Shown here piece after piece: positions 35,023 through 44,513 of a stretch of 64,000 nucleotides of DNA (the first letter of the stretch is position 1; each line of letters begins with the position of its first letter). Position numbers and translations under genes: made by a program. The stretch lies in the NCBI RefSeq assembly GCF_020164585.1, contig NZ_JAIQZF010000002.1:372001-436000 (forward strand), in the 5' to 3' direction. The notes under the pieces are model-generated. The model did no database searches. It worked only from the letters and a program-made list of their open reading frames with translations, and was not told where the DNA came from. Source of the stretch: Psychroflexus curvus (GTDB taxonomy: Bacteria; Bacteroidota; Bacteroidia; Flavobacteriales; Flavobacteriaceae).

Positions 35023-38000
35023 ATGAAAAAAATTCTTTTTGCAATCGTGTATTTACTCATAGCCTCTGTGGGCTTTTCGCAAGGCCATGATGTAAAAGTC
35101 ATATCCAACGAGGAAGGGACGAAGCTTCAGGTAGATGGCAGGGATTTTATGGTAAATGGCATGAATTGGGATTATTTTCCAAGAGGAACTAATTTCAGTT
35201 ATAGTCTTTGGGAACAGCCTGATGACATCATTAAAGCAGCATTAGATGCTGAAATGGGTCTTCTTAAAAATATGGGTGTTAATACGATTCGACTTTATAC
35301 GGGTATTCAGCCTAAATGGATTACCTATATTTATGAAAATTATGGTATCTATACCATGTTGAATCATTCTTTTGGTCGGTACGGACTAACTATAGATGGT
35401 GTTTGGACACCTGTCACAAAATATGATGATACAGCTACACAAGAACTACTTCTATCTGAGGTAACCGAATTGGCTGAAGATTACAAAGGAACTCCGGGTC
35501 TTTTGCTTTTCCTTTTAGGAAATGAGAATAACTATGGATTGTTTTGGGCAGGGGCCGATACCGAAGATTTCCCTGATGAGGATGATCAGATTAATGCTAT
35601 AGGAGAAAATCGAGGCAGACCGATGTATCGATTGATGAATGAAGCCACCAAGAAAATTAAGTCCATAACTGATTCGGTGCCTGTTGCTATTTGTAATGGA
35701 GATGTTTTGTTTTTAGATATTATCGCAGAAGAGTGTCCGGATGTTGATATTTATGGAACCAACATGTACAGGGGTAAGTCATTTGGAGATGCTTTTCAAA
35801 AAGTTAAAGAAGTGTATGGTAAACCTATCCTGTTTACAGAGTTTGGTGCCGATGCCTTTAATGCGATAGAAATGCAGGAAGACCAAAAGTCTCAGGCTTA
35901 CTATATGGTCAATAACTGGAAAGACATTTACGAAAATGCTGCAGGTCTTGGTCTTGCTGAAAACTCGATAGGTGGATTTACATTTCAGTTTAGCGATGGC
36001 TGGTGGAAATATGGCCAAACTGAAAACTTAGATGTTCATGATAGCAATGCATCATGGTCTAATGGTGGGTATGACAGAGATTTTGTAGAGGGCAAAAACA
36101 ATATGAATGAAGAGTGGTTTGGAGTTTGCGCAAAAGGACCTACAAATGCAAGAGGTCTTTATGATTTATATCCCAGAGCATCCTATTATGCCTTAAAAGA
36201 AGTTCATAAATTAGATCCTTACGCTGAAGGTATCAGTTTGGCATTTGTCGATAACTATTTCGATAATATTTCACTTATGGAGGCCGTTCTAAAGGCAAGA
36301 GGAGATAAAGCAGCTCTGGGCGGCGGAGATTCAGAAAAAGTCGGGATTAGCAGACTAGCGGCTCATTTGTCTACTTTTTATACGGGAGGCAGCCTGATCA
36401 CAACACCAGATAATCCAGATCCAAATAGCAATTCATATCCGAACCAGCTTGGGTTCGATCAGATGCAATCATATTTCATAGGAGTGGGTGGTAAACCAGC
36501 TGCAAATGTAAGGTTCAATGTTGATTTTAACTTTGTAAGTGATGTTGCTGAAAACCCTATTAATGAAATCTTTTATGAAAATAGAGTCAGACCCATAACT
36601 GTTACAACTCCGGATGGTGAAGTAATCATTCAGGACAGTAATAATTTGCAGGTATATCAGGCAGAATTTGAATGGAATAATGAATTATTCGATTTAAGAG
36701 GGTTTTATAGAACAGGTCATTACCACTGGGGTTACGAAGGTGACTTTTTTGGGCTTTATCCAGAAGCTAATTATGGCCCAAACCTGGATATTTACGGAGG
36801 TGTAATTTCAGGAATTGAGATTGACGCCAAAGGAAGTTTAGAGGGTCTAAAAGCGGCTATTGGACCGCAATTGTGGTGGGGTACAAATCCAACGATGCTT
36901 TATAAATACAGCAAAACAATTAAAAATTGGGATGTTACTGGGATATACCATAGAGATTTAGAAACCGAATTAGAATTTGATGAAAATGGACGTCGGGTAT
37001 TAGATCAAAATCAAGTGCGTAGTGGTGTGATTCCGCCATGGCCACAAGAAAGAGCTACCCTGGCTCTGGAAAGAGATTTCGGTAAATTTGGGTTAAGCCT
37101 CGGTGGAATCTGGGCAGGAAGCCCGCTTAATGGAAGTACTTATCAGGATGTAGATGATAACGGTAACATAGTTGTAGATAAAGTTAACTCTGATGACAAC
37201 TGGGGTGGGAAAGCCAAAATAACTTATGCCGGCGGAAAATTCAACTGGTATGCTCAGGGTTCTGTTAAGGGAATTGTAGCTGACGGAGGAGCAGATCCAA
37301 CCTTAACATTTACAGGCTGGAAACTCAAAGATAATGGGAGCGGTAACCAATCTAATTTCTTATCTGGTTTTACTTATAATGTAGGCAAGTGGCAAATTGC
37401 TCCTAACTTTTTATGGCAAAAGCCTTTGGTAGATCCTATGCCAAATAACGTGGATGCACCAGGACGATTAAGGAATGTAATTGATGACCCATTTGCCGTA
37501 AGATGGAACCGAGAAACCACCGCTGCAGAAATTCTGTTTACTTATGACCCTACTCCAGGAACCTATATGTATGATTGGGATAACAACAGGACTGAAGATG
37601 CAGAATTTGCTATGAGTGCCGGTTTTGTCTTTAGGCACTTGCCTACTGCGATGGATGCTCACATTGGTTTTTTAGATACGCGTGAGTTTTTTGCTTTTAC
37701 CAATTCTGTACCAGCAGAAGATCTTTGGGAGGCACATGCTAAAATTGTTTCCAAGCTAAGTCCGGATATCCGTTTGGTAGGAACATTTTATTATGGTAAC
37801 GGTCAGGCCCGAGGTGATTCTGAGAGGCTGGTCACCGACAGATTTGGAGCAAATTTAGATGTAAGGTATAAGAATTATTGGATTAAAGCAGATGTTAAAG
37901 TCAACGATTGGGGGCCTTATGATTATCACAGAGATTTTAACTTAACATTCCCTCTGCAAACCATGCTGGATATGTCTACTACCTTAAGTAAGCCAGAGTG

Positions 38001-38193
38001 GTTTATTTTACCGACAACACAAATCGGTATACGAGGAATATGGAGATCTTTGAATGAATTTTCACCGAGATACTCTCCTAATGCAACGCCAATTGGTTCG
38101 TTTAATGCAGACCCGGTACTTAGTCCGGTTGGATTTCCTAACGGATCTGAGTGGGAAATAATGACATACATTAGATTTAACATAGGTAAATAA
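35023..38193 (+). CDS. secreted clan-A glycosidase fused to an outer-membrane barrel-like domain
   Basis: The 1056-residue protein has a signal peptide (MKKILFAIVYLLIASVGFS). Residues about 30-395 form a TIM-barrel glycosidase resembling the catalytic domain of GH2 and related clan GH-A enzymes: VNGMNWDYFPRG, GVNTIRLYTGI, acid/base candidate in FLLGNENN (Glu168), nucleophile candidate in LFTEFGADA (Glu273), and WWKYG. Residues about 430-1056 are quite different: alternating aromatic strands (VYQAEFEWNNELFDLRGFYR, KFNWYAQGSVKGIVAD, ANLDVRYKNYWIKADVKV) ending WEIMTYIRFNIGK, as in outer-membrane barrels. It is the first gene of the second PUL unit. A barrel anchor would place the enzyme on the outer membrane without a lipid. 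I cannot assign a CAZy family with certainty. Confidence 0.75.
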   Translation: MKKILFAIVYLLIASVGFSQGHDVKVISNEEGTKLQVDGRDFMVNGMNWDYFPRGTNFSYSLWEQPDDIIKAALDAEMGLLKNMGVNTIRLYTGIQPKWITYIYENYGIYTMLNHSFGRYGLTIDGVWTPVTKYDDTATQELLLSEVTELAEDYKGTPGLLLFLLGNENNYGLFWAGADTEDFPDEDDQINAIGENRGRPMYRLMNEATKKIKSITDSVPVAICNGDVLFLDIIAEECPDVDIYGTNMYRGKSFGDAFQKVKEVYGKPILFTEFGADAFNAIEMQEDQKSQAYYMVNNWKDIYENAAGLGLAENSIGGFTFQFSDGWWKYGQTENLDVHDSNASWSNGGYDRDFVEGKNNMNEEWFGVCAKGPTNARGLYDLYPRASYYALKEVHKLDPYAEGISLAFVDNYFDNISLMEAVLKARGDKAALGGGDSEKVGISRLAAHLSTFYTGGSLITTPDNPDPNSNSYPNQLGFDQMQSYFIGVGGKPAANVRFNVDFNFVSDVAENPINEIFYENRVRPITVTTPDGEVIIQDSNNLQVYQAEFEWNNELFDLRGFYRTGHYHWGYEGDFFGLYPEANYGPNLDIYGGVISGIEIDAKGSLEGLKAAIGPQLWWGTNPTMLYKYSKTIKNWDVTGIYHRDLETELEFDENGRRVLDQNQVRSGVIPPWPQERATLALERDFGKFGLSLGGIWAGSPLNGSTYQDVDDNGNIVVDKVNSDDNWGGKAKITYAGGKFNWYAQGSVKGIVADGGADPTLTFTGWKLKDNGSGNQSNFLSGFTYNVGKWQIAPNFLWQKPLVDPMPNNVDAPGRLRNVIDDPFAVRWNRETTAAEILFTYDPTPGTYMYDWDNNRTEDAEFAMSAGFVFRHLPTAMDAHIGFLDTREFFAFTNSVPAEDLWEAHAKIVSKLSPDIRLVGTFYYGNGQARGDSERLVTDRFGANLDVRYKNYWIKADVKVNDWGPYDYHRDFNLTFPLQTMLDMSTTLSKPEWFILPTTQIGIRGIWRSLNEFSPRYSPNATPIGSFNADPVLSPVGFPNGSEWEIMTYIRFNIGK

Positions 38194-38201
38194 TACTCGA
38201 A

Positions 38202-40118
38202 ATGATACATAACAACTATTTTCAATTACTAGGACTTGTTATACTATCTGCGATAGTGATCACAAGCTGCGAAAGAGATCTTTCAGATGACGCTATTTTA
38301 GCTACTTTTCCTAGCAATGGGCAAGTTTTTGATGATGCACCGGCTGGACTTACAGATGAGTTTTTCATATCGTTTGACCCAGCAGGAGGAGCAAATGTAA
38401 ACGGTTTTGGTACAGATGACTCTGAAGCTTACGAAGGAACAACGTCAATAAGAATTGATGTTCCGGCACCTAACGATCCAGATGGAGGATTTATAGGAGG
38501 CATATTTAGAGACAGAGGCGAAGGAAGGGACTTGACAGGTTACGATGCGTTAACCTTTTGGGCTAAAGGTTCTACAACAGGACTTATGGAAGCTGGTTTT
38601 GGAAGTGACTTTATTGAAGATAAATACAGAACGGCTACTAATGTGCAATTATCAACCGATTGGAAAAAATACATTATCCCTTTACCAGACCCCTCCAAAT
38701 TAGTTCAGGAAAGAGGAATGTTTACATTCTCTGCTGGAACACAAAATACCAATGGGTTGGGATTTACGATTTGGATAGATGAAATTAAATTTGAAAATTT
38801 AGGCACCCTTGCCCAGCCTAGACCAAGAACCCAAAAGGGAGACGACATTTTTGCACAAACCTTTATAGGAGGAAACTTGCAAGTAGATGGTTTAACCCAA
38901 ACCTTTAATACATTACAAGGAGATGTCACTACTAATGTAACTCCAAATTACTTCGAATTCTCCTCGTCAGATGAAAGTGTGGCTACCGTCACAGGACTTG
39001 GTCAGGTCAATATTGTTGGAACAGGAATAGCTGAGATTACAGCTACCTTAAATGGAGATAAAGCGGAAGGCTCACTGACTGTAGAATCCTTAGGAGAATT
39101 TACTCCAGCACCAGTTCCCACCAGAGATCCTGAGAGTGTGATTTCAATTTTCAGCAACGCCTATCAGAATCGACCCGTTGATTTTTATAATGGGTTTTAT
39201 CAACCTTTCCAAACCACAACTTCTGCAGATTTCACAGTTGGCGGTGACAATGTACTTTATTATTTGAATTTCAATTTCGTAGGAATTGAATTTAATCAAA
39301 ACGTGCCAACTATTAATGCCAAACTAGCTACTCACCTCCATTTTGATATTTTTATTCCTAATGCACCACCTGCAAACACCAGCCTAAGAGTGGATGTGGT
39401 TGATTTTGGTGCAGATGCTGCATTTGATGGCGGAGATGATACTACAGAGTCTCAGGGATTTACTAGTGGTTTGGTAGCAGGAGAATGGATCTCACTGGAT
39501 GTAGATATATCAAACTTATCTCCTAAAACCAATTTAGGTCAGATTATACTTGCTGATTTTAACGGAATACCACCTCCTGAAGAATTTTATGTCGATAATA
39601 TTTATTTTTACAGAGAAGACGGAGAAGATATTACACCAGAAGTTGTTGCGCTTCCTCTCGATTTTGAGTTATCTAATCCTGCAAACTACAGTTTCCAAGG
39701 TTTTGAAGGAGCTGTAACCACATTGGAAGATAATCCATTTTCTAGTGGAATCAATACTTCTGCTACCGTTATGCAATCTATTAAAACTAATGGATCCCAA
39801 TTTTTTGCAGGAACTTTGTTAAACTTAGACCAGCCTGTAGATTTTACAACATCCCAAACGATAAGCATAAAAGTCTATTCACCTAAAGCTGATATTCCTA
39901 TACGCTTAGCCATAGAAACAGCTGGAGGGGGCAATCAAGTCTTTGTAGATGTAAGTACGACAACCTCTAATGAATGGGAAGAAATTGAATTTGACTTAAG
40001 CGGAGTTTATGATAGTAATCTCGAGTATCAGCGCTTAGTTATATTCTTTGAGTTTATTCCAGATCTTGCTGGTGATGGAAGCACCTATTATTTTGACGAT
40101 ATTCAAGTAATTGATTAA
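38202..40118 (+). CDS. four-module surface glycan-binding lipoprotein
   Basis: The 638-residue lipoprotein has the lipobox LSAIVITSC-ERDLSDD. Module order: a galactose-binding/CBM-like beta-sandwich (about 45-205; YEGTTSIRIDV, DALTFWAKG, WIDEIKFENLG), a BIG2-type Ig domain (about 225-300; SSDESVATVTGLGQVNIVGTG), a module related to the tandem repeats of the 29609 gene (about 308-475; SIFSNAY ... EFYVDNIYFY) and a final sandwich starting LPLDFELSNP (about 485-638; TYYFDDIQVID). No catalytic residues are apparent. It lies between the barrel glycosidase and GH16, with short spacers, so it probably binds the same glucan at the surface. Confidence 0.8.
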   Translation: MIHNNYFQLLGLVILSAIVITSCERDLSDDAILATFPSNGQVFDDAPAGLTDEFFISFDPAGGANVNGFGTDDSEAYEGTTSIRIDVPAPNDPDGGFIGGIFRDRGEGRDLTGYDALTFWAKGSTTGLMEAGFGSDFIEDKYRTATNVQLSTDWKKYIIPLPDPSKLVQERGMFTFSAGTQNTNGLGFTIWIDEIKFENLGTLAQPRPRTQKGDDIFAQTFIGGNLQVDGLTQTFNTLQGDVTTNVTPNYFEFSSSDESVATVTGLGQVNIVGTGIAEITATLNGDKAEGSLTVESLGEFTPAPVPTRDPESVISIFSNAYQNRPVDFYNGFYQPFQTTTSADFTVGGDNVLYYLNFNFVGIEFNQNVPTINAKLATHLHFDIFIPNAPPANTSLRVDVVDFGADAAFDGGDDTTESQGFTSGLVAGEWISLDVDISNLSPKTNLGQIILADFNGIPPPEEFYVDNIYFYREDGEDITPEVVALPLDFELSNPANYSFQGFEGAVTTLEDNPFSSGINTSATVMQSIKTNGSQFFAGTLLNLDQPVDFTTSQTISIKVYSPKADIPIRLAIETAGGGNQVFVDVSTTTSNEWEEIEFDLSGVYDSNLEYQRLVIFFEFIPDLAGDGSTYYFDDIQVID

Positions 40119-40128
40119 AAAAGAAACC

Positions 40129-40956
40129 ATGAAGAAGACTAAAATGATATGTTCAATGTTAGTTACCAGCGTTATTGCAGCTAGCTTGTTTAGTTGTGAT
40201 TTAGACGAAACTCAAACTGTGACTACTCTTGATAACTTGGTAATGCAAGAAGACTTTGACGGAACCGAGTTAAATTCAGAACTCTGGTCTTTTGAGCTTG
40301 GAGATGGCTCTGAAGAAGGTCTTCCAGGCTGGGGAAATAATGAACTTCAATATTATACCGATAGAGAAGAAAATCTAAAAGTTGAAGAGGGTGTGATGAC
40401 CATAACCGCTCGGAAGGAGTCGTTTCAAGGATCTAATTATACCTCCGCTAGAATTATTACCAAAGCAAAATTTGAAAAGCAGTATGGTCGTATAGAAGCA
40501 CGCATGAAATTACCCTGGGGAACCGGTCTTTGGCCAGCGTTTTGGATGCTGGGTACAGATATAGACCAGGTAGGCTGGCCGCAAACCGGGGAAATTGACA
40601 TTATGGAATACGATGGAAGTGAACCTAATGTAGTGCATGGAAGCGTGCATGGACCTGGCTATTCTGGAGGAAACGCTGTGACAAAGAGTTATGAATTTAT
40701 AAATGATAGGCTAGATACAGGTTTTCACACTTATGGTATAGAATGGGGAGAAAATTATATCAATTATTATGTGGATGATGTGCTTTACAACCAAATCACT
40801 CCAGAAAACGAAGATGTAACTGGCGAATGGGTATTCAATAAACCTTTCTACATCATCATCAATATGGCAGTTGGTGGATCTTTTGTAGGACCTCCAAATG
40901 CTGACACTGTTTTTCCTCAAACCTTAGAAGTGGATTATGTGAGGGTTTACGAGTAA
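40129..40956 (+). CDS. GH16 endo-beta-1,3-glucanase (laminarinase) lipoprotein
   Basis: An endo-acting glucanase of 275 residues if started at 40129 (MKKTKMICSMLV), which gives a proper lipoprotein signal (IAASLFSC-DLDE); an ATG at 40111 would overlap the preceding gene. The GH16 catalytic signature GEIDIMEYDG is present, with Glu155 nucleophile, Asp157 and Glu160 acid/base. Other family features are WPAFWMLG, VHGSVHGPGYSGG and the extra Met in the active-site strand (EIDIME), which marks the laminarinase-type (GH16_3-like) group. It cleaves laminarin to oligosaccharides for SusCD. Confidence 0.95.
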   Translation: MKKTKMICSMLVTSVIAASLFSCDLDETQTVTTLDNLVMQEDFDGTELNSELWSFELGDGSEEGLPGWGNNELQYYTDREENLKVEEGVMTITARKESFQGSNYTSARIITKAKFEKQYGRIEARMKLPWGTGLWPAFWMLGTDIDQVGWPQTGEIDIMEYDGSEPNVVHGSVHGPGYSGGNAVTKSYEFINDRLDTGFHTYGIEWGENYINYYVDDVLYNQITPENEDVTGEWVFNKPFYIIINMAVGGSFVGPPNADTVFPQTLEVDYVRVYE

Positions 40957-40987
40957 TACATTAAAAAAAGCTAAAAACAATTATATA

Positions 40988-41016
40988 AGCGGTAAACTGA
41001 AGTTTTATTGCTTTTT
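40988..41016 (+). terminator. weak hairpin between GH16 and GH149 genes
   Basis: AGCGGTAAA / TTTATTGCT stem of nine pairs with two G-U wobbles followed by five T. It may act as an attenuator before the cytoplasmic phosphorylase gene. Confidence 0.4.
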
Positions 41017-41054
41017 CAACTAAATAAAAATTTAAAGAAACTAATTAAATATCT

Positions 41055-44000
41055 ATGACTCAAGATAAGATAGCAGATCATCAAAACTCTAAAAAAAGTG
41101 AATTGGAGCAAGTAAGATTAAACGGTGAGAAATTTCTAAAAATCACCAACAATGATTCACTGAGACCTTTTTTTATGAGCGTTGTAAGCGATTCCAATCA
41201 CTGGATGTTCATATCCAGCAATGGAGGCTTAACTGCTGGAAGAAGAAATGCTGAATATGCCTTGTTTCCGTATTACACAGACGATAAAATCACTGAATCT
41301 GCACATTACACAGGAAGCAAAACGATTTTCAAAGTTTATTCTAAAGACGCAATCAACTTTTGGGAGCCGTTTTCAAATCGGTTTGTTGAGCAATATGAAA
41401 TTACAAGGAACCTCTACAAAAACATCTACGGGGATAAATTGATTTTTGAAGAAATCAATCATAGTTTAAAACTGAAATTTTCTTACCGATGGTCTACCAG
41501 TGACCGTTTTGGTTTTGTAAAGGAAGCTCAGCTTTATAACCTCGATACAGACACAGTCAAAGTTGAAGTTTTAGATGGACTCCAAAATGTGTTGCCAGCA
41601 GGTGTGGTTAGCGATCTGCAAACCCAAAGCAGCAACTTAGTGGATGCTTATAAGCGCAGCGAACTCGATAAAAAATCAGGTCTGGGTATTTTTGCCCTTA
41701 GTGCTGTACCTGTGGATAAAGCTGAACCCAGCGAAGCTTTAAAAGCCAATGTGGTTTGGTCTCTGGGTATTGAAAACCCAACTCGTTTACTGTCTTCTTT
41801 ACAGCTCGAAAACTTTAGATCTGGAAAAAACATTACCGAGGAAACCGATGTTAAAGCCGAAAAAGGCGCCTACTTTATTCATGAAACACTGCAAATGGGA
41901 GCAGAAGCAGGTAAGACCTGGCACATCATTGCAGATGTGAATTATAACCATGCTTCCGTTGTAAAACTCCAGCAAGATTTAAAACAAGATGATCTGTTGG
42001 ATTTAATTGAAAAAGACATTCAGTTAGGTACCGGAAAATTAATTCAGCTGAATGGAGCTGCAGACGGACTCCAACGTTCTAATGACAACTTAAGAGATAT
42101 TCGTCATTATGCCAATACCATGTTTAACATCATGCGAGGTGGTATTTTTGACGACAATTATCAGATCGAACGCTGGGATTTTAAAGAGTACCTCAACAAG
42201 GCAAATAAGCCTCTAGCTATAAAATTTGCTTCTGAAATTAAGTCCCTGGCAGAGCGTTTTTCATTAAGTGACTTAAAAGCCTTGGCTAAGTCTAAAAATG
42301 ACAAGGACTTTACACGTCTTGCTCTTGAATATTTACCGCTAAAATTTAGCCGACGACATGGTGATCCAAGCAGACCCTGGAATCAATTTTCTATAAATAC
42401 AAAAGACGACGACGGTTCTAAAATCTTAGATTATGAAGGCAACTGGCGAGACATCTTCCAAAACTGGGAAAGCCTTGCGCATTCGTATCCTGAGTTTATA
42501 GAAAGCATGATTTATAAGTTTCTAAACGCCACTACATTTGATGGTTATAACCCTTACCGGGTTACCAAAGACGGCTTTGACTGGGAAACTATTGAGCCAG
42601 ACGATACCTGGTCGTATATCGGGTACTGGGGCGATCATCAGATTATTTATTTGCTGAAGTTTTTGGAATTTTGCGAAGATTACAAACCAAACAGTTTAGC
42701 GACATTATTTAACAAATCAGAATTTGTTTACGCCAATGTGCCTTACCTAATTAAGCCGTATCAGGACATTTTAAAAGACCCGAAAGACACCATAGAATTC
42801 GATCATAAAGCGGATGCTAAAATCCGAAAAAAGCGTGCTCAAATCGGTGCAGACGGTGCTTTGCTTCTGGATAAAAACGGTGACATCATTCACGTCAATT
42901 TTATCGAAAAAATATTAGCTACAGCCTTAGCTAAGTTATCCAACTTCATTCCTGAAGCTGGGATTTGGATGAATACCCAACGTCCGGAATGGAACGATGC
43001 CAACAATGCTTTAGTGGGTAACGGCGTTTCTATGGTGACCTTATCTTATCTCAGACGTTTTTTAGCCTTTTTTGAAACAGTTTTTGAAGACGTTAATGCT
43101 TCAGAACGCTATGAAATTTCAGAAGAACTGGCTTCCATGTTCACCAAAATGGAAGCTGCGTTTACTAAATATCAGGAATTAACTGAAGGTGAATTTAACG
43201 ATCACCAGCGTAAAGAAATGTTAGACGAACTAGGCGAAGCAGCTAGTTTATATAGAACTGAAGTTTATAAATCTGGTTTTTCAGGTAGCAAAACTGAAGT
43301 TTCAGCTGGGCAAATCAATGACTTTATAAAATCGAGCTTAGTTTATCTTGAACATGCCATTGAAGCTAATAAACGAACAGATGATTTATACCACGCGTAT
43401 AATTTAATGACGGTCAATAAAGATGAGGTTTCAATAGATTATCTATCTGAAATGCTGGAAGGTCAGGTTGCTGTTTTAAGTTCGGGTTATTTGAATTCAA
43501 ATCAAGCCCTGAGCCTGCTCGATGCCCTGAGACAAAGCAAGCTATTCAGGTCCGACCAGTACAGCTATTTATTGTATCCGAATAAAGAATTGAAGGGCTT
43601 CCTGGAACGCAACCATATTTCAGAAGCATCTGTGAAATCGTCTCAATTACTTCAGAAAATGATAGAAGATGGAAACAGAAAAATCGTCGAAAAAGATGCT
43701 CAGGGGGACTATCACTTCAATGCCAACTTCAATAATGCGAAAAAATTAAAACAAGCCTTAACCTCTCTCGAAGACGAAGACTATTCATCTTTAGCGGATA
43801 AAGAGCAGGATAAAATTCTTCAGATTTACGAAGAAGTTTTCAATCACAAGTCCTTTACAGGGCGTTCAGGAACCTTTTATGGGTACGAAGGCTTAGGTTC
43901 TATTTATTGGCATATGGTATCTAAACTGCAGTTGTCGGTTTTAGAAACCTGTACTCGAGCGATAGATGCTGACGCCTCTGCTGAAGTCATTGGCCGCCTG

Positions 44001-44507
44001 CTGGAACATTATTACGAAATCAATGAAGGTATTGGCGTACACAAATCGCCAAAACTTTACGGAGCATTTCCAACAGATCCGTATTCGCATACACCGCAAG
44101 GGAAAGGAGCGCAACAACCAGGTATGACCGGTCAGGTGAAAGAAGATATTTTGAGTCGTTTTGGTGAACTGGGTGTAAGTATCAAAAAAGGAAAGCTTCA
44201 GTTTAAGCCACACTTGCTTAGAAAAACTGAATTTCTAGATGAAAAGCACATTTTTAGATATGTAGATGTTGCTAACAAAAAGCATCAACTTCAATTGGAT
44301 AAAAAATCATTAGGATTTACGTTCTGCCAGGTGCCGGTAATTTATTCCATTTCAACACAAAACAAAATTGAAGTTAAATTCTATGAGGGTGATTCAGAGC
44401 AAATGGAGGGGCTTCAATTGCCTAAGGAAATAAGTCAGGATGTTTTTAACAGGTCGGGTAAAATTCAAATTATCCACGTTCAAATAAAAGATTCAATTTT
44501 AAAATAA
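41055..44507 (+). CDS. GH149-type beta-1,3-oligoglucan phosphorylase, cytoplasmic
   Basis: The 1150-residue protein has no signal peptide. It belongs with the GH94-like inverting phosphorylases: an N-terminal beta-sandwich (WMFISSNGGLTAGRRNAEYALFPYYTDDKI), then a large (alpha/alpha)6 barrel with RHGDPSRPWNQFSI, EGNWRDIFQNWE, TFDGYNPYRVTKDGFDWE and GYWGDHQIIYLL, and a C-terminal region with GTFYGYEGLGSIYWHMVSK and PYSHTPQGKGAQQPGMTGQ. The length well exceeds GH94 (about 800) and matches GH149, whose known members phosphorolyse beta-1,3-oligoglucans to glucose-1-phosphate. Within a laminarin locus it would conserve energy by avoiding ATP-dependent phosphorylation. The GH17 lipoprotein gene begins six bases after its stop. 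Confidence 0.85.
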   Translation: MTQDKIADHQNSKKSELEQVRLNGEKFLKITNNDSLRPFFMSVVSDSNHWMFISSNGGLTAGRRNAEYALFPYYTDDKITESAHYTGSKTIFKVYSKDAINFWEPFSNRFVEQYEITRNLYKNIYGDKLIFEEINHSLKLKFSYRWSTSDRFGFVKEAQLYNLDTDTVKVEVLDGLQNVLPAGVVSDLQTQSSNLVDAYKRSELDKKSGLGIFALSAVPVDKAEPSEALKANVVWSLGIENPTRLLSSLQLENFRSGKNITEETDVKAEKGAYFIHETLQMGAEAGKTWHIIADVNYNHASVVKLQQDLKQDDLLDLIEKDIQLGTGKLIQLNGAADGLQRSNDNLRDIRHYANTMFNIMRGGIFDDNYQIERWDFKEYLNKANKPLAIKFASEIKSLAERFSLSDLKALAKSKNDKDFTRLALEYLPLKFSRRHGDPSRPWNQFSINTKDDDGSKILDYEGNWRDIFQNWESLAHSYPEFIESMIYKFLNATTFDGYNPYRVTKDGFDWETIEPDDTWSYIGYWGDHQIIYLLKFLEFCEDYKPNSLATLFNKSEFVYANVPYLIKPYQDILKDPKDTIEFDHKADAKIRKKRAQIGADGALLLDKNGDIIHVNFIEKILATALAKLSNFIPEAGIWMNTQRPEWNDANNALVGNGVSMVTLSYLRRFLAFFETVFEDVNASERYEISEELASMFTKMEAAFTKYQELTEGEFNDHQRKEMLDELGEAASLYRTEVYKSGFSGSKTEVSAGQINDFIKSSLVYLEHAIEANKRTDDLYHAYNLMTVNKDEVSIDYLSEMLEGQVAVLSSGYLNSNQALSLLDALRQSKLFRSDQYSYLLYPNKELKGFLERNHISEASVKSSQLLQKMIEDGNRKIVEKDAQGDYHFNANFNNAKKLKQALTSLEDEDYSSLADKEQDKILQIYEEVFNHKSFTGRSGTFYGYEGLGSIYWHMVSKLQLSVLETCTRAIDADASAEVIGRLLEHYYEINEGIGVHKSPKLYGAFPTDPYSHTPQGKGAQQPGMTGQVKEDILSRFGELGVSIKKGKLQFKPHLLRKTEFLDEKHIFRYVDVANKKHQLQLDKKSLGFTFCQVPVIYSISTQNKIEVKFYEGDSEQMEGLQLPKEISQDVFNRSGKIQIIHVQIKDSILK

Positions 44508-44513
44508 AATGTC

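Noticed and set aside
41055-44507. GH94 cellobiose phosphorylase
   Set aside because: The motif SNGGLTAGR is shared, but the 1150-residue length, the long extra regions and the beta-1,3-glucan context fit GH149 better.
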